Positions 1-10,998 of a DNA stretch of 64,000 nucleotides are shown here, one piece after another. Made by a program: the position numbers and the translations under genes. Source of the DNA: Homalodisca vitripennis (lineage: Eukaryota > Arthropoda > Insecta > Hemiptera > Cicadellidae); assembly GCF_021130785.1 (NCBI RefSeq), contig NW_025777605.1:1-64000 (forward strand). Reading direction: 5' to 3'. The notes below the pieces were generated by a model. The model was not told the origin of the DNA, did not search any database, and saw only the letters and a program-made list of their open reading frames with translations. Numbering within the stretch: position 1 is the first letter of the stretch; each line of letters starts with the position of its first letter.

Positions 1-144
1 CTCGTTTTCTTCAATATCAATCTGCTGGATGAAAATTTCTTGAAAAGTCAACTGTGTCATCATAAGTTGTCTTGTACTTGATTTTAAAGGGAGAATCTTT
101 CTCAACTTTAATTATTTTGATGTCATTCATTGCAACAGTACATC
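1..144 (-). pseudogene. Transposase C-terminal exon, copy 1 (partial)
   Basis: This is the second exon after a 513-bp intron (145-657). The acceptor, on the minus strand, reads TTTCAG just before 144. It encodes MNDIKIIKVEKDSPFKIK and onward. An extra A in a run near 50 shifts the frame relative to copy 3, and the window edge removes the rest. Confidence 0.65.
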
Positions 145-657
145 CTGAAATGAAAAGATAACTGTAAAATGTTTAATTATTATCTTTTTAGATAGAATAG
201 GATAAAAAGTTGGATTTAAAAGTTTTAGTATGTTAACAAAGTGTAGGAAATTAAAAATAATCCGTTCGAAGTAGTTAAATATGCGTTTAGAAAAAATATT
301 TAAAACGTAAGAAAATGCAATTCTTCCATCTTGATTGCATATCTATGTGCCATAAATAACTACTCTTTAACATACATTTTTCAGATTAAATATGAAAAGG
401 AAAGATGGTTTAAAAACGTAAAAGAAGATAGTAAGTTAAAAGATTCTTAAAAATTGTGTAAAAAGTATTAAAGTTAAATTATTGGTTTCACATGGTAAAG
501 GCTGAGTAGGGTTAAACTATGTTTGAACCGGTTGAGATTGTTTTTGCAGTGAAATAATAGATGAAATCCCTTTATTGGTCTGCTCATCACTAGAATTATT
601 TTATAACTCTCGTTTCATAAAAGTGTCTAAATTATATTATAACAGTAAGCAGCTTAC

Positions 658-2867
658 CTGACACATTAACTGTAGAGTTACATCCAATGTTTGCCCATAG
701 GTCTTTAAAATCCAAGAAATCTTCATGACTTAGTTCATTGACTTTATACGGATTCCCAGTTTTTTTTGCAGTTTTGATCAATGAAATTTATTGAGCCGGG
801 TGGTAAATTGGTCCAGACTTCAGACATTTCTTAATCTGCTTCTCAATCATTGCATGTACATTGTCCCCCTCGTTTTGACTATGCCCTTTTATTAGGAAAT
901 TGTGAGTTATAGACTTAATTGGCAGTTTGTCCACTGCATATAAGTACATAGAAAACAAATACTTGTTTTTCTGTTGGCCGCTGCAATTATCAGAGTAAAA
1001 TATAATTTCAATATCGTTTTCGCAATTTTTAACTTTTTCACTGAGGTATTTGTAAATGCATGTTCCAATTTCGCACGAGCCTCTGGCTCCTTCGCCTTCA
1101 TGCCAAGTATAGCAGAATACGGCATCATTTTTCAGCTCACAGACAGTCAGGTTTAGCATATTTAATTTAGATTTATAATACATTAGGGACACTTCCCCCT
1201 TTGGACACTGTAATACAGCTTGAAGGTCATAACAGGCAACAATGGTGTTGACACTCACTGAGTCTTTGTCAGAATTTTTTTTCAATCGAGATAGATCTTT
1301 TTCCATAATATGCTTTTCATATTCCTCTTGCAAACTGGTCTTTCTCTCACCTTCAGCTGTCTCATATGCATGGCACAGCTCACAAAGGTCTTTTTTTGGA
1401 ACAAAAAAAGAAATATTATACTCTTTGGTGAATATATCGTAATACTTTTTATAATTTCCATGAGGTTTTTGCAAGCTTTTACAATGTTCAACATAATCAC
1501 GATGTAAATCACTAATTGTTTTACCACCTTCTATGAATTCTCTGGTTGTTTGCCCGTAGATAGTGGCTCTCAATTTTAGGAATAGATTCTATATGACGCC
1601 TGATGCCTTCATTTATTAACTTGTCTTGATCAGTTTGATGCTTATCATGTTTACCCCTCAGATCACCAGCAACAAAGCCACTTGAGGCGTCTTTCTTATC
1701 AATAACGGTTCTAATTGGTCTGTCATTGATCCCTAGGGTGTTTCTGAAAAAATCTTTGCATACACGAACTCGCTTATCAGCAACATCAAAATAAAAGGCT
1801 TGGTTTGGTTTTCTCTTATTTCCCTCTCTCTTGTACTGGTAAGTTGGTTGTATGTTCTGAATATGTGATGCTATGAAATCTCTTTGGCGGGAAAGGTCAC
1901 CAAGTGCCCAATAGTTTTTGAAAATTGTTTGACGTTCATCAGGGTTTATTTTGGTTTTACACTGGATTCTACATCTATCATTGCATGGTGGTTTTATTTC
2001 CTTTTTCTCAATTAGTTTTCTGGACTTAGATGATGATTTATATTCCTCTCCAGAATTTCTCAGCTTTTTTGCTTTACATTTCAACCAGTTGTCTTTGTTT
2101 AGTGACCTTTTCTTTCCTTTTTTCTTTTGGAGATCAGTGTTATTTTGTTCCAAGAATTCAAAAACATTATCATTTTCTTCAAAGATCTCAGGCTCCTTTT
2201 CTTTAGTATTTACAACAACTTTGTTTCTTCTAGGTATGTTAAATATTTTGTTGGATATTGTTTGTTTTTTAGGGAAATTAAGGTCATTTTTTGGCTCGTA
2301 ATTTGGATCCTCGTCAGAATCATCCACGTCATAATCATTTTCACTGTTAGGGTCATCTGAAAAAAGATCTCCAGTAGCTTCGTTATCGGTTTTACACTTT
2401 CGTTTGGGTCGAACATTTTCTTGGTTAGACTGAGCTGATGTCGTTGGCAAATTAAGTTTTTTAGGCACACATTCCCTGCTTTTGTTGGTATTTTGTGAAA
2501 ATTCACTAACACACTGTTTTGATGTCGAAGGTTTATGATTTTCTTCACTGTGAACTTCTTTAGAAGTACATTCTTTAGGAATGACATCAACATAACCCTG
2601 AGTTTTGTCTTCAGGTTCAGCTTCCCGGGTTTGTAGGATCGTTGAGATTGGCTGGGTTTCAATGTGTTCAGTTAAAAGTTCATTTGTAGTTTGAAATATG
2701 GCTTGAACCTCATTATTTGGGGTTGTATTTGGAATTTCCTCTTCATTAATCACTGTCCACTCATTACCACATACAACACTATTATGTGAATGAGGAGTAG
2801 GCCTATAGTCTGTAGAATTGCCTTTTTGTTTGGCTAATTTTAAAATCAGGGATGTTCTATTGCTCAT
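658..2867 (-). pseudogene. Transposase main exon, copy 1 (frameshift and nonsense)
   Basis: The exon starts at ATG 2867 and encodes an acidic, low-complexity N-terminus. Next come a Cys-containing segment (PPCNDRCRIQCKTKI), a QRDFI motif and a conserved block around RVRVCKDFF. At about 1546-1552 the frame shifts by one base between the SHYLRA and TTREFIEGG parts. The second frame holds the putative catalytic core: YDLQAVL, then FYSDNCSGQQKN, then KGHSQNEGD with IE further on, which looks like a DDE/D triad of an RNase H fold. A TAA near 790 replaces the Tyr codon of copy 3, cutting the last ~45 codons. A GTAAGC donor follows 658. The shared frameshift means the copy was dead before amplification, unless the shift is tolerated. 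Confidence 0.75.
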
Positions 2868-3088
2868 TCCTGAGACTTAAACTGGCTGTTGTGATGCCTT
2901 CACTAGAAAAAATGTGTAACCTAAAAAAGTTCATAAATGAATGGCACACACAGGCAAGGCATTTTGTCTGTATGTGGCATTCATTTATGAATAAAATGTA
3001 TATTGTTTACTGATAGTTTAACAAGAAAATAAATCGTAATAGTACTAACAGTGGAATATTTATAATAAATTATGAACTATTTTCGCAA

Positions 3089-3657
3089 TACAAGTGTCAC
3101 AACTCAAAATATTGCACTGTTGGTATAACATTGTGATTTAGTTTCTTGCAAAAGTTCAGAGTTGTAATGACACATCTCAAAGTCTGCCACTGTGGAGGTA
3201 TAACAAAATGAAAAAAGTACAATGATTTTCAAGGAAAAGTGACACATCTCAAAATTTGGACTTGTGGATGACAAACAAAATTGAAAGTCAAAGCTATATT
3301 CAAGGAAAAGTGACACAACTCAAAATCTGTCATTATTCTAGTAAACAATATAAACATGTACTTACAAAATATTACAACCAAACAGGCACAACTCAAAAAG
3401 TGTCACTTTTGCAGAGAAATTATAGCACTTCACTCCTAGACAGTCAAGTCACAACTGAAATGTGTCAGTTTTGCTAGAAAAACATAACCTAGAATGTTCT
3501 AGAAGAAAAGTGACACTAGTGCACTCTAGTGGGAGCAAGCAGAGTTTGAGTTGTGACGTTTTTGCAGTGAAAAGAATAACTTATTTCAAGACTATTAAAA
3601 CCAATAAAACCCATTTAAAAAAATTTTGAGTTGTTACACTTTTCTTCTGAATGAACG
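3089..3657. repeat. Subterminal repeat array of the Sola-like element
   Basis: Between the transposase start and the right terminus the motif TGACACAACTCAAAA, with variants such as TGACACATCTCAAAA, recurs about nine times in both orientations. The last copy is part of the terminal inverted repeat. Clustered subterminal motifs of this kind often bind transposase; that role is inferred. The same array is present at 16513-17082 and 23860-24427. Confidence 0.7.
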
Positions 3658-6600
3658 ATTTGACCAACATCTATCGACATTCTTATATTTGTATTGAAAT
3701 ACGAAACTATAACGACTATCACTTCTACTTACTCGTCCTTTCTCCTTTATAACATTCAATGGCTACTGTCGTACTTTCTTCTTTATAACATTCACTGGCT
3801 GCTGTTTAGTCCTTCTTCTTGTTTCTCGCAGCCTTTTGAGCCTCGTCTGCCTGTTCATCACCTCATTTACTTAGAGTTTCAAATATTCTTGATGCCCTTC
3901 ATTTTCTGCTCTAACTAAGGTTTTAAGTAAATTTTTCTAAAATAAAACAAATCAATCAAAATTAATTACTATTAAACTTATTCAATAAAACAGTATCTTG
4001 AATTACATTTTCTTTTCTTGAAAGAAAAATATTTTAATACCTTCTGAAAATTGCAACACAAGAAAATATTTTATTCAAAACTTTATATTAATATAAAAGG
4101 TACTGTACTAAAAAAAGTGGATTGTAATATTTGACCAACATCTATCTACATTCTTATATTTGTATTGAAATACGAAAATATAACGAGTATAAATTTTACT
4201 TCCTCGTACTTTCTTCTTTATAACATTCACTGGCTGCTGTCGTACTTTTTTCTTTATAACATTCACTGGCTCCTGTCGTACTTTCTTCTTTATAACATTC
4301 ACTGGCTGCTGTTTAGTCCTTCTTCTTGTTTCTCGCAGCCTTTTGAGCCTCGTCTGCCTGTTCATCACCTCATTTAATAAGAGTTTCAAATATTCTTGAT
4401 GCCCTTCATTTTCTGCTCTAACTAAGGTTTTAAGTAAATTTTTCTAAAATAAAACAAATCAATCAATATTAATTACTATTAAACTTATAAAATTATTCAA
4501 TAAAACAGTATGTTGAATTACATTTTCTTTTCTTGAAAGAAAAATAATTTAATACCTACTGGAAATTGCAACACAATAAGAAAATATTCTATTAAAAACT
4601 TTATATTAATGTAAAAGGTACCGTACTAAAAAAAGTGGATTGTAATATTTGACCAACATCTATCTACATTCTTATTTTTGTATTGAAATACGAAACTATA
4701 ACGAGTATAACTTCTACTTACTCGTCCTTTCTCCTTTATAACATTCACTGGCTCCTGTCGTACTTTCTTCTTTATAACATTCACTGGCTGCTGTTTAGTC
4801 CTTCTTCTTGTTTCTCGCAGCCTTTTGAGCCTCGTCAGCCTGTTCATCACCTCATTTACTTAGAGTTTCAAATATTCTTGATGCCCTCCATTTTCTGCTC
4901 TAACTAAGGTTTTAAGTAAATTTTTCTAAAATAAAACAAATCAATCAATATTAATTACTATTAAACTTATAAACTTATTCAATAAAACGGTACGTTGAAT
5001 TACATTGTCTTTTCTTGAAAGAAAAATAATTTAATACCTACTGGAAATTGCAACACAATAAGAAAATATTCTATTAAAAACTTTATATTAATATAAAAGG
5101 TACCGTACTAAAAAAAAGTGGATTGTAATATTTGACCAACATCTATCTACATTCTTATATTTGTATTGAAATACGAAACTATAACGAGTATACTTCTACT
5201 TACTCGTACTTTCCTTCTTTATAACATTCACTGGCTGCTGTTTAGTCCTTCTTGTTTCTCACAGCCTTTTGAGCCTCGTCTGCCTGTTCATCACCTCATT
5301 TAATAAGAGTTTCAAATATTCTTGATGCCCTTCATTTTCTGCTCTAACTAAGGTTTTAAGTAAATTTTTCTAAAATAAAACAAATCAATCAATATTAATT
5401 ACTATTAAACTTATAAAATTATTCAATAAAACAGTATGTTGAATTACATTTTCTTTTCTTGAAAGAAAAATAATTTAATACCTACTGGAAATTGCAACAC
5501 AATAAGAAAATATTCTATTAAAAACTTTATATTAATGTAAAAGGTACCGTACTAAAAAAAAGTGGATTGTAATATTTGACCAACATCTATCTACATTCTT
5601 ATATTTGTATTGAAATACGAAACTATAACGACTATAACTTCTACTTACTCGTCCTTTCTCCTTTATAACATTCAATGGCTACTGTCGTACTTTCTTCTTT
5701 ATAACATTCACTGGCTGCTGTTTAGTCCTTCTTCTTGTTTCTCGCAGCCTTTTGAGCCTCGTCTGCCTGTTCATCACCTCATTTACTTAGAGTTTCAAAT
5801 ATTCTTGATGCCCTTCATTTTCTGCTCTAACTAAGGTTTTAAGTAAATTTTTCTAAAATAAAACAAATCAATCAAAATTAATTACTATTAAACTTATTCA
5901 ATAAAACAGTATCTTGAATTACATTTTCTTTTCTTGAAAGAAAAATATTTTAATACCTACTGAAAATTGCAACACAATAAGAAAATATTCTATTCAAAAC
6001 TTTATATTAATATAAAAGGTACTGTACTAAAAAAAGTGGATTGTAATATTTGACCAACATCTATCTACATTCTTATATTTGTATTGAAATACGAAAATAT
6101 AACGAGTATAAATTTTACTTCCTCGTACTTTCTTCTTTATAACATTCACTGGCTGCTGTCGTACTTTTTTCTTTATAACATTCACTGGCTCCTGTCGTAC
6201 TTTCTTCTTTATAACATTCACTGGCTGCTGTTTAGTCCTTCTTCTTGTTTCTCGCAGCCTTTTGAGCCTCGTCTGCCTGTTCATCACCTCATTTACTTAG
6301 AGTTTCAAATATTCTTGATGCCCTTCATTTTCTGCTCTAACTAAGGTTTTAAGTAAATTTTTCTAAAATAAAACAAATCAATCAATATTAATTACTATTA
6401 AACTTATAAAATTATTCAATAAAACAGTATGTTGAATTACATTGTCTTTTCTTGAAAGAAAAATAATTTAATACCTACTGGAAATTGCAACACAATAAGA
6501 AAATATTCTATTAAAAACTTTATATTAATGTAAAAGGTACCGTACTAAAAAAAGTGGATTGTAATATTTGACCAACATCTATCTACATTCTTATATTTGT

Positions 6601-8033
6601 ATTGAAATACGAAACTATAACGAGTATAACTTCTACTTACTCGTCCTTTCTCCTTTATAACATTCACTGGCTACTGTCGTACTTTCTTCTTTATAACATT
6701 CACTGGCTGCTGTTTAGTCCTTCTTCTTGTTTCTCGCAGCCTTTTGAGCCTCGTCTGCCTGTTCATCACCTCATTTACTTAGAGTTTCAAATATTCTTGA
6801 TGCCCTCCATTTTCTGCTCTAACTAAGGTTTTAAGTAAATTTTTCTAAAATAAAACAAATCAATCAAAATTAATTACTATTAAACTTATTCAATAAAACA
6901 GTATCTTGAATTACATTTTCTTTTCTTGAAAGAAAAATAATTTAATACCTACTGAAAATTGCAACACAATAAGAAAATGTTCTATTCAAAACTTTATATT
7001 GATATAAAAGGTACCGTACTAAAAAAAGTGGATTGTAATATTTGACCAACATCTATCTACATTCTTATATTTGTATTGAAATACGAAACTATAACGAGTA
7101 TAACTTCTACTTACTCGTCCTTCTCCTTTATAACATTCACTGGCTCCTGTCGTACTTTCTTCTTTATAACATTCACTGGCTGCTGTTTAGTCCTTCTTCT
7201 TGTTTCTCGCAGCCTTTTGAGCCTCGTCTGCCTGTTCATCACCTCATTTACTTAGAGTTTCAAATATTCTTGATGCCCTTCATTTTCTGCTCTAACTAAG
7301 GTTTTAAGTAAATTTTTCTAAAATAAAACAAATCAATCAATATTAATTACTATTAAACTTATAAACTTATTCAATAAAACGGTATGTTGAATTACATTGT
7401 CTTTTCTTGAAAGAAAAATAATTTAATACGTACTGGAAATTGCAACACAATAAGAAAATATTCTATTAAAAACTTTATATTAATATAAAAGGTACTGTAC
7501 TAAAAAAAGTGGATTGTAATATTTGACCAACATCTATCTACATTCTTATATTTGTATTGAAATACGAAACTATAACGAGTATAACTTCTACTTACTCGTA
7601 CTTTCTTCTTTATAACATTCACTGGCTGCTGTCGTACTTTCTTCTTTATAACATTCACTGGCTGCTGTTTAGTCCTTCTTCTTTCTCACAGCCTTTTGAG
7701 CCTCGTCTGCCTGTTCATCACCTCATTTAATAAGAGTTTCAAATATTCTTGATGCCCTTCATTTTCTGCTCTAACTAAGGTTTTAAGTAAATTTTTCTAA
7801 AATAAAACAAATCAATCAAAATTAATTACTATTAAACTTATAAACTTATTCAATAAAACAGTATGTTGAATTACATTTTCTTTTCTTGAAAGAAAAATAA
7901 TTTAATACCTACTGAAAATTGCAACACAAGAAAATATTTTATTCAAAACTTTATATTAATATAAAAGGTATTGAAAAAAGTGGAATGTAATATTTGACTA
8001 ACATCTATCTACATTCTTATATTTGTATTTACA
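3658..8033. repeat. Satellite array, block 1 (~10 units)
   Basis: These are tandem units of about 445-520 bp with a recognisable start, AGTGGATTGTAATATTTGAC, at about 4116, 4634, 5117, 5561, 6035, 6553, 7027, 7508 and 7979, plus the first partial unit after the transposon. Much of the length variation comes from one to three copies of an internal 36-bp repeat. On the minus strand each unit carries an exon-like module (described at 25492-25731). No transcript evidence is available. The short plus-strand reading frames here are shadows of that module. The array stops at about 8033 where tRNA-array sequence begins. Confidence 0.9.
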
Positions 8034-8087
8034 TTTAATTAAATTTGTATAAATGGCAATAGCCGAATTTTTTTTTTTTTTTTTATT

Positions 8088-8118
<31 letters not shown>

Positions 8119-8176
8119 TTTATTTATTTTTTTTTTTTTAATTTTTTTTCAATAAACATTGAATCACAAAAAGTAC

Positions 8177-8247
8177 TTGCTCCGCCGGGACTCGAACCCG
8201 GATCTCTCACTTGCCGGGTGAATGTGCTACTATTACACCACAGAGCC
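8177..8247 (-). tRNA. tRNA-like gene, unit 1 (variant A box; likely pseudo)
   Basis: The minus strand folds as a tRNA: acceptor GGCTCTG/CGGAGCA (first pair G-A mismatched), D-stem GTG/CAC, anticodon stem TTCAC/GTGAG, T-stem CCGGG/CCCGG with loop TTCGAGT. The seven-base anticodon loop is CCGGCAA, giving anticodon GGC (Ala) but with C instead of the near-universal U at position 33, and the variable loop is only four bases. A five-T Pol III terminator follows within about ten bases. This copy alone has A for the first G of the GG in the D-loop/A box, which should weaken promoter and tertiary contacts. It may be a pseudogene or a tRNA-derived repeat. Confidence 0.6.
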
Positions 8248-8458
8248 CTTACTTTTTACGATTCAATTATTTTGTATTTGGCCGTATCTGTCACATATGT
8301 GTTTAAATAACCAAACTAACATATGATCGGAAGACCAAATACCTGTCAAATGACTTTTATTTACATTTAATTAAATTTGTATAAATGGCAATAGCCGAAT
8401 TTTTTTTTTTTTTTTTTTTTTAATTTTTTTTCAATAAACATTGAATCACAAAAAGTAC

Positions 8459-8529
8459 TTGCTCCGCCGGGACTCGAACCCGGATCTCTCACTTGCCGGG
8501 TGAATGTGCTACCATTACACCACAGAGCC
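8459..8529 (-). tRNA. tRNA-like gene, unit 2
   Basis: Same fold as unit 1, but with the intact A box TGGTGTAATGG and B box GGTTCGAGTCC. The predicted anticodon is GGC with C33. A T5 terminator lies just downstream. Confidence 0.62.
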
Positions 8530-8738
8530 CTTACTTTTTACGATTCAATTATTTTGTATTTGGCCGTATCTGTCACATATGTGTTTAAATAACCAAACTA
8601 ACATATGATCGGAAGACCAAATACCTGTCAAATGACTTTTATTTACATTTAATTAAATTTGTATAAATGGCAATAGCCGAATTTTTTTTTTTTTTTTTTT
8701 AATTTTTTTTTCAATAAACATTGAATCACAAAAAGTAC

Positions 8739-8809
8739 TTGCTCCGCCGGGACTCGAACCCGGATCTCTCACTTGCCGGGTGAATGTGCTACCATTACAC
8801 CACAGAGCC
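8739..8809 (-). tRNA. tRNA-like gene, unit 3
   Basis: Identical in its 71 bases to unit 2. It is preceded and followed by the same array flanks, with a longer T tract upstream in plus-strand coordinates. Confidence 0.62.
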
Positions 8810-9017
8810 CTTACTTTTTACGATTCAATTATTTTGTATTTGGCCGTATCTGTCACATATGTGTTTAAATAACCAAACTAACATATGATCGGAAGACCAA
8901 ATACCTGTCAAATGACTTTTATTTACATTTAATTAAATTTGTATAAATGGCAATAGCCGAAATTTTTTTTTTTTTTTTTTAATTTTTTTTCAATAAACAT
9001 TGAATCACAAAAAGTAC

Positions 9018-9088
9018 TTGCTCCGCCGGGACTCGAACCCGGATCTCTCACTTGCCGGGTGAATGTGCTACCATTACACCACAGAGCC
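9018..9088 (-). tRNA. tRNA-like gene, unit 4
   Basis: Identical in its 71 bases to units 2 and 3. Identity across four units suggests very recent duplication, or homogenisation of the array. Confidence 0.62.
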
Positions 9089-9289
9089 CTTACTTTTTAC
9101 GATTCAATTATTTTGTATTTGGCCGTATCTGTCACATATGTGTTTAAATAACCAAACTAACATATGATCGGAAGACCAAATACCTGTCAAATGACTTTTA
9201 TTTACATTTAATTAAATTTGTATAAATGGCAATAGCCGAATTTTTTTTTTAATTTTTTTTCTCAATAAACATTGAATCACAAAAAGTAC

Positions 9290-9360
9290 TTGCTCCGCCG
9301 GGACTCGAACCCGGATCTCTCACTTGCCGGGTGAATGTGCTACCATTACACCACAGAGCC
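9290..9360 (-). tRNA. tRNA-like gene, unit 5
   Basis: Identical to units 2-4. This is the last complete unit. The following repeat keeps its flank up to 9563 but its tRNA part is replaced by foreign sequence. Confidence 0.62.
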
Positions 9361-9563
9361 CTTACTTTTTACGATTCAATTATTTTGTATTTGGCCGTAT
9401 CTGTCACATATGTGTTTAAATAACCAAACTAACATATGATCGGAAGACCAAATACCTGTCAAATGACTTTTATTTACATTTAATTAAATTTGTATAAATG
9501 GCAATAGCCGAATTTTTTTTTTTTTAATTTTTTTTTCAATAAACATTGAATCACAAAAAGTAC

Positions 9564-9610
9564 CGACCTCCAAGTAGCTGGATTACAGGAGCGCGCCACA
9601 ACTCCCAGTC
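9564..9610 (-). other. SRP (7SL) RNA-like fragment at the end of the ORF insert
   Basis: The minus strand contains TGGCGCGCTCCTGTAATCCA followed by GCTACTTGGAGG. This closely matches, from memory, the 5' Alu domain of 7SL RNA, including the TGTAAT U-turn segment, with one substitution and two single-base gaps over about 34 bases. It abuts the tRNA array at 9563. A retroposition template switch onto SRP RNA is an inference. Confidence 0.5.
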
Positions 9611-10998
9611 TTTATTGGAGAATTCCTTCTGGAGAACTAGAGCTGATTTATTACATGGACCAGGAGGAATTGGTATGGACGCTAGAGGGAGTGGAGGAGC
9701 CGGTTTAGTAAAAGTTACCTCTCTTTTTTGAGTATTGGTGGCCTTTATGTTGGTCGTAATCTTTTCTGGTGTCGATGATCCTTGGCTAGGCAGAATCTTC
9801 CCTCCCTGTTTCAAAAGTGCCAACTTCTCTAGTAAGCTCATCTTCTCTACATCTTTAGGGATGTTTGAGTCAGGGATCTTTCTAGCAGGTGGAGTCTCTT
9901 TAGAGGATTTTTCAACTGTCCTTGTCTCGCATGGTCCAGATACTGGAGCTTTTCTTTCGGAGACAGATCCCACCGCTCTCATCAACTTCTCCTGTGTTAC
10001 TCTTAGCCGCTCTTCTATGTCAACCAAGTTTTGGGTGATAGTATCGAAGATTGCAGGTCTGGCAGGCACTGTTTCCTCAAGTCTTCCGATCCGTGTCTGA
10101 ATATCATTCAGATCGGATTGTAAGATAATCATTGAGTTCCCTATGTTCGTAACTTGGTGGCTCAGTTCCGGGATTCTCTGCTGATGACTTAAAATCTTGA
10201 ATAACAGGATTTTAGTATCCACTTTGTCACATACCTGCTCAAAGGTCAAATCCAGAGCAGGATCGTCCCAAGTTTGTTTATCCCGATGAACTTCCCAACT
10301 GTCCAAGATCAATAACTGATCAGAGCTTGTGAGATTTTGTTTTTTATCTCGCTTATCCTTCTTTTTGTTAGGATTACTTTTTGACTTGGGGATAGCTCCG
10401 GTATGGGAATTTTGTGCCTGAATATGCTCAGTTGAGTCCACAGAAGAATCATCGACACTGCTCTCTTTCCTCTGTAAGATAGGAACACTCGGCAATGATT
10501 CACATGGTGGCTCCTTGTTGTAAGTTTGAGGTTTCTTCAGAGTAGGAACGGGAGGTAGAGTCAATGCCGGATCCTCACTTACCGATAGAATGACTTCTTG
10601 ATTAATTTGATAATTCATATCTCGAAGTGATTCGATCAGTTGAGGATCAACAGCTTCATTGCTTAAAGAAGAGAGAAAAGGGGCAACATCTATGTTGACA
10701 TTTTCCCCCTCTTCATATCTTTCTTCTTCCTCTCCTGAGGATTCCAGATCACTCCTCGATCTTTCTCTCTCATTTTGGGAAATTGGAGATGGATTTTCTT
10801 CCTCTACCATCGATCCTGCACCTTGATGGTCCTCTTTTTCCTCTTCTTGCGCTTTTACAAAGAAATCTGCTGTCTCCATTGTTTGAATGGTTTTTTCAAG
10901 CTCTTTTCTAACTTCTCGGATAGACTGTTTTGCTTGCCTAACTGAGTAACTAGGAGCCTCTCGGTAATTCACAGATCCTTTTATCTTATTCACAGATC
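9564..10998 (-). pseudogene. Internal fragment of an acidic coiled-coil protein ORF (possible endogenous viral element)
   Basis: A single open frame crosses the whole insert and runs out at both ends into unrelated repeats, so neither a natural start nor a natural stop is present. The apparent start at 11017 and the TGA at 9551 lie in flanking DNA. Visible parts: a Glu/Ser-rich acidic region, a proline-rich linker (LPPVPTLKKP), a Lys-rich patch, a heptad-like coiled coil around IPELSHQVTNIG to LRVTQEKLMRAV, then SLLEKLALLKQGGK. This order (acidic disordered N-terminus, central oligomerising coil, basic C-terminus) resembles phosphoproteins of arthropod mononegaviruses. That is an architectural resemblance only, with no family motif to prove it. 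It could equally be a retroelement gag or a host gene. The last ~45 bases resemble SRP RNA. Base composition is clearly less AT-rich than the satellite. Confidence 0.45.

Larger units (their letters stand above)
1..3657 (-). mobile_element. Sola-like DNA transposon, copy 1 (cut by window edge)
   Basis: This is the 5' two-thirds (in gene orientation) of a cut-and-paste transposon. Its right end, at about 3624-3657, is the reverse complement of the left end seen in copies 2 and 3, which starts CGTTCATTCAGAAGAAAAGT. After 3657 the satellite resumes with ATTTGACC, matching the ATTT duplication of the other copies. The interior is almost identical to copies 2 and 3. Small differences are a four-A instead of three-A run near 50 and a nonsense change near 791. 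The other terminus lies outside the window. The superfamily name is provisional. Confidence 0.8.
8034..9563. repeat. Tandem array of tRNA-like repeats (5 full units plus a partial one)
   Basis: Five repeats with spacings of 282, 280, 279 and 272 bp each hold one tRNA-like sequence on the minus strand. The flanks between them are nearly identical and include a poly(T)/poly(A) tract of variable length. A sixth unit is cut at 9563, just before its tRNA part, where the coiled-coil ORF fragment begins. The near identity of the flanks means recent tandem duplication rather than independent retroposition. Spacing varies mainly through the homopolymer tract. Confidence 0.9.

Noticed and set aside
8053..8310. 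Open frame with a long Phe run
   Set aside because: It is translation of a poly(T) tract and of the reverse strand of a tRNA-like gene.
9564..9610. Human Alu contamination
   Set aside because: The match is limited to the 7SL-derived segment, has gaps, and lies inside a sequence continuous with insect repeats. An SRP RNA origin is more likely.
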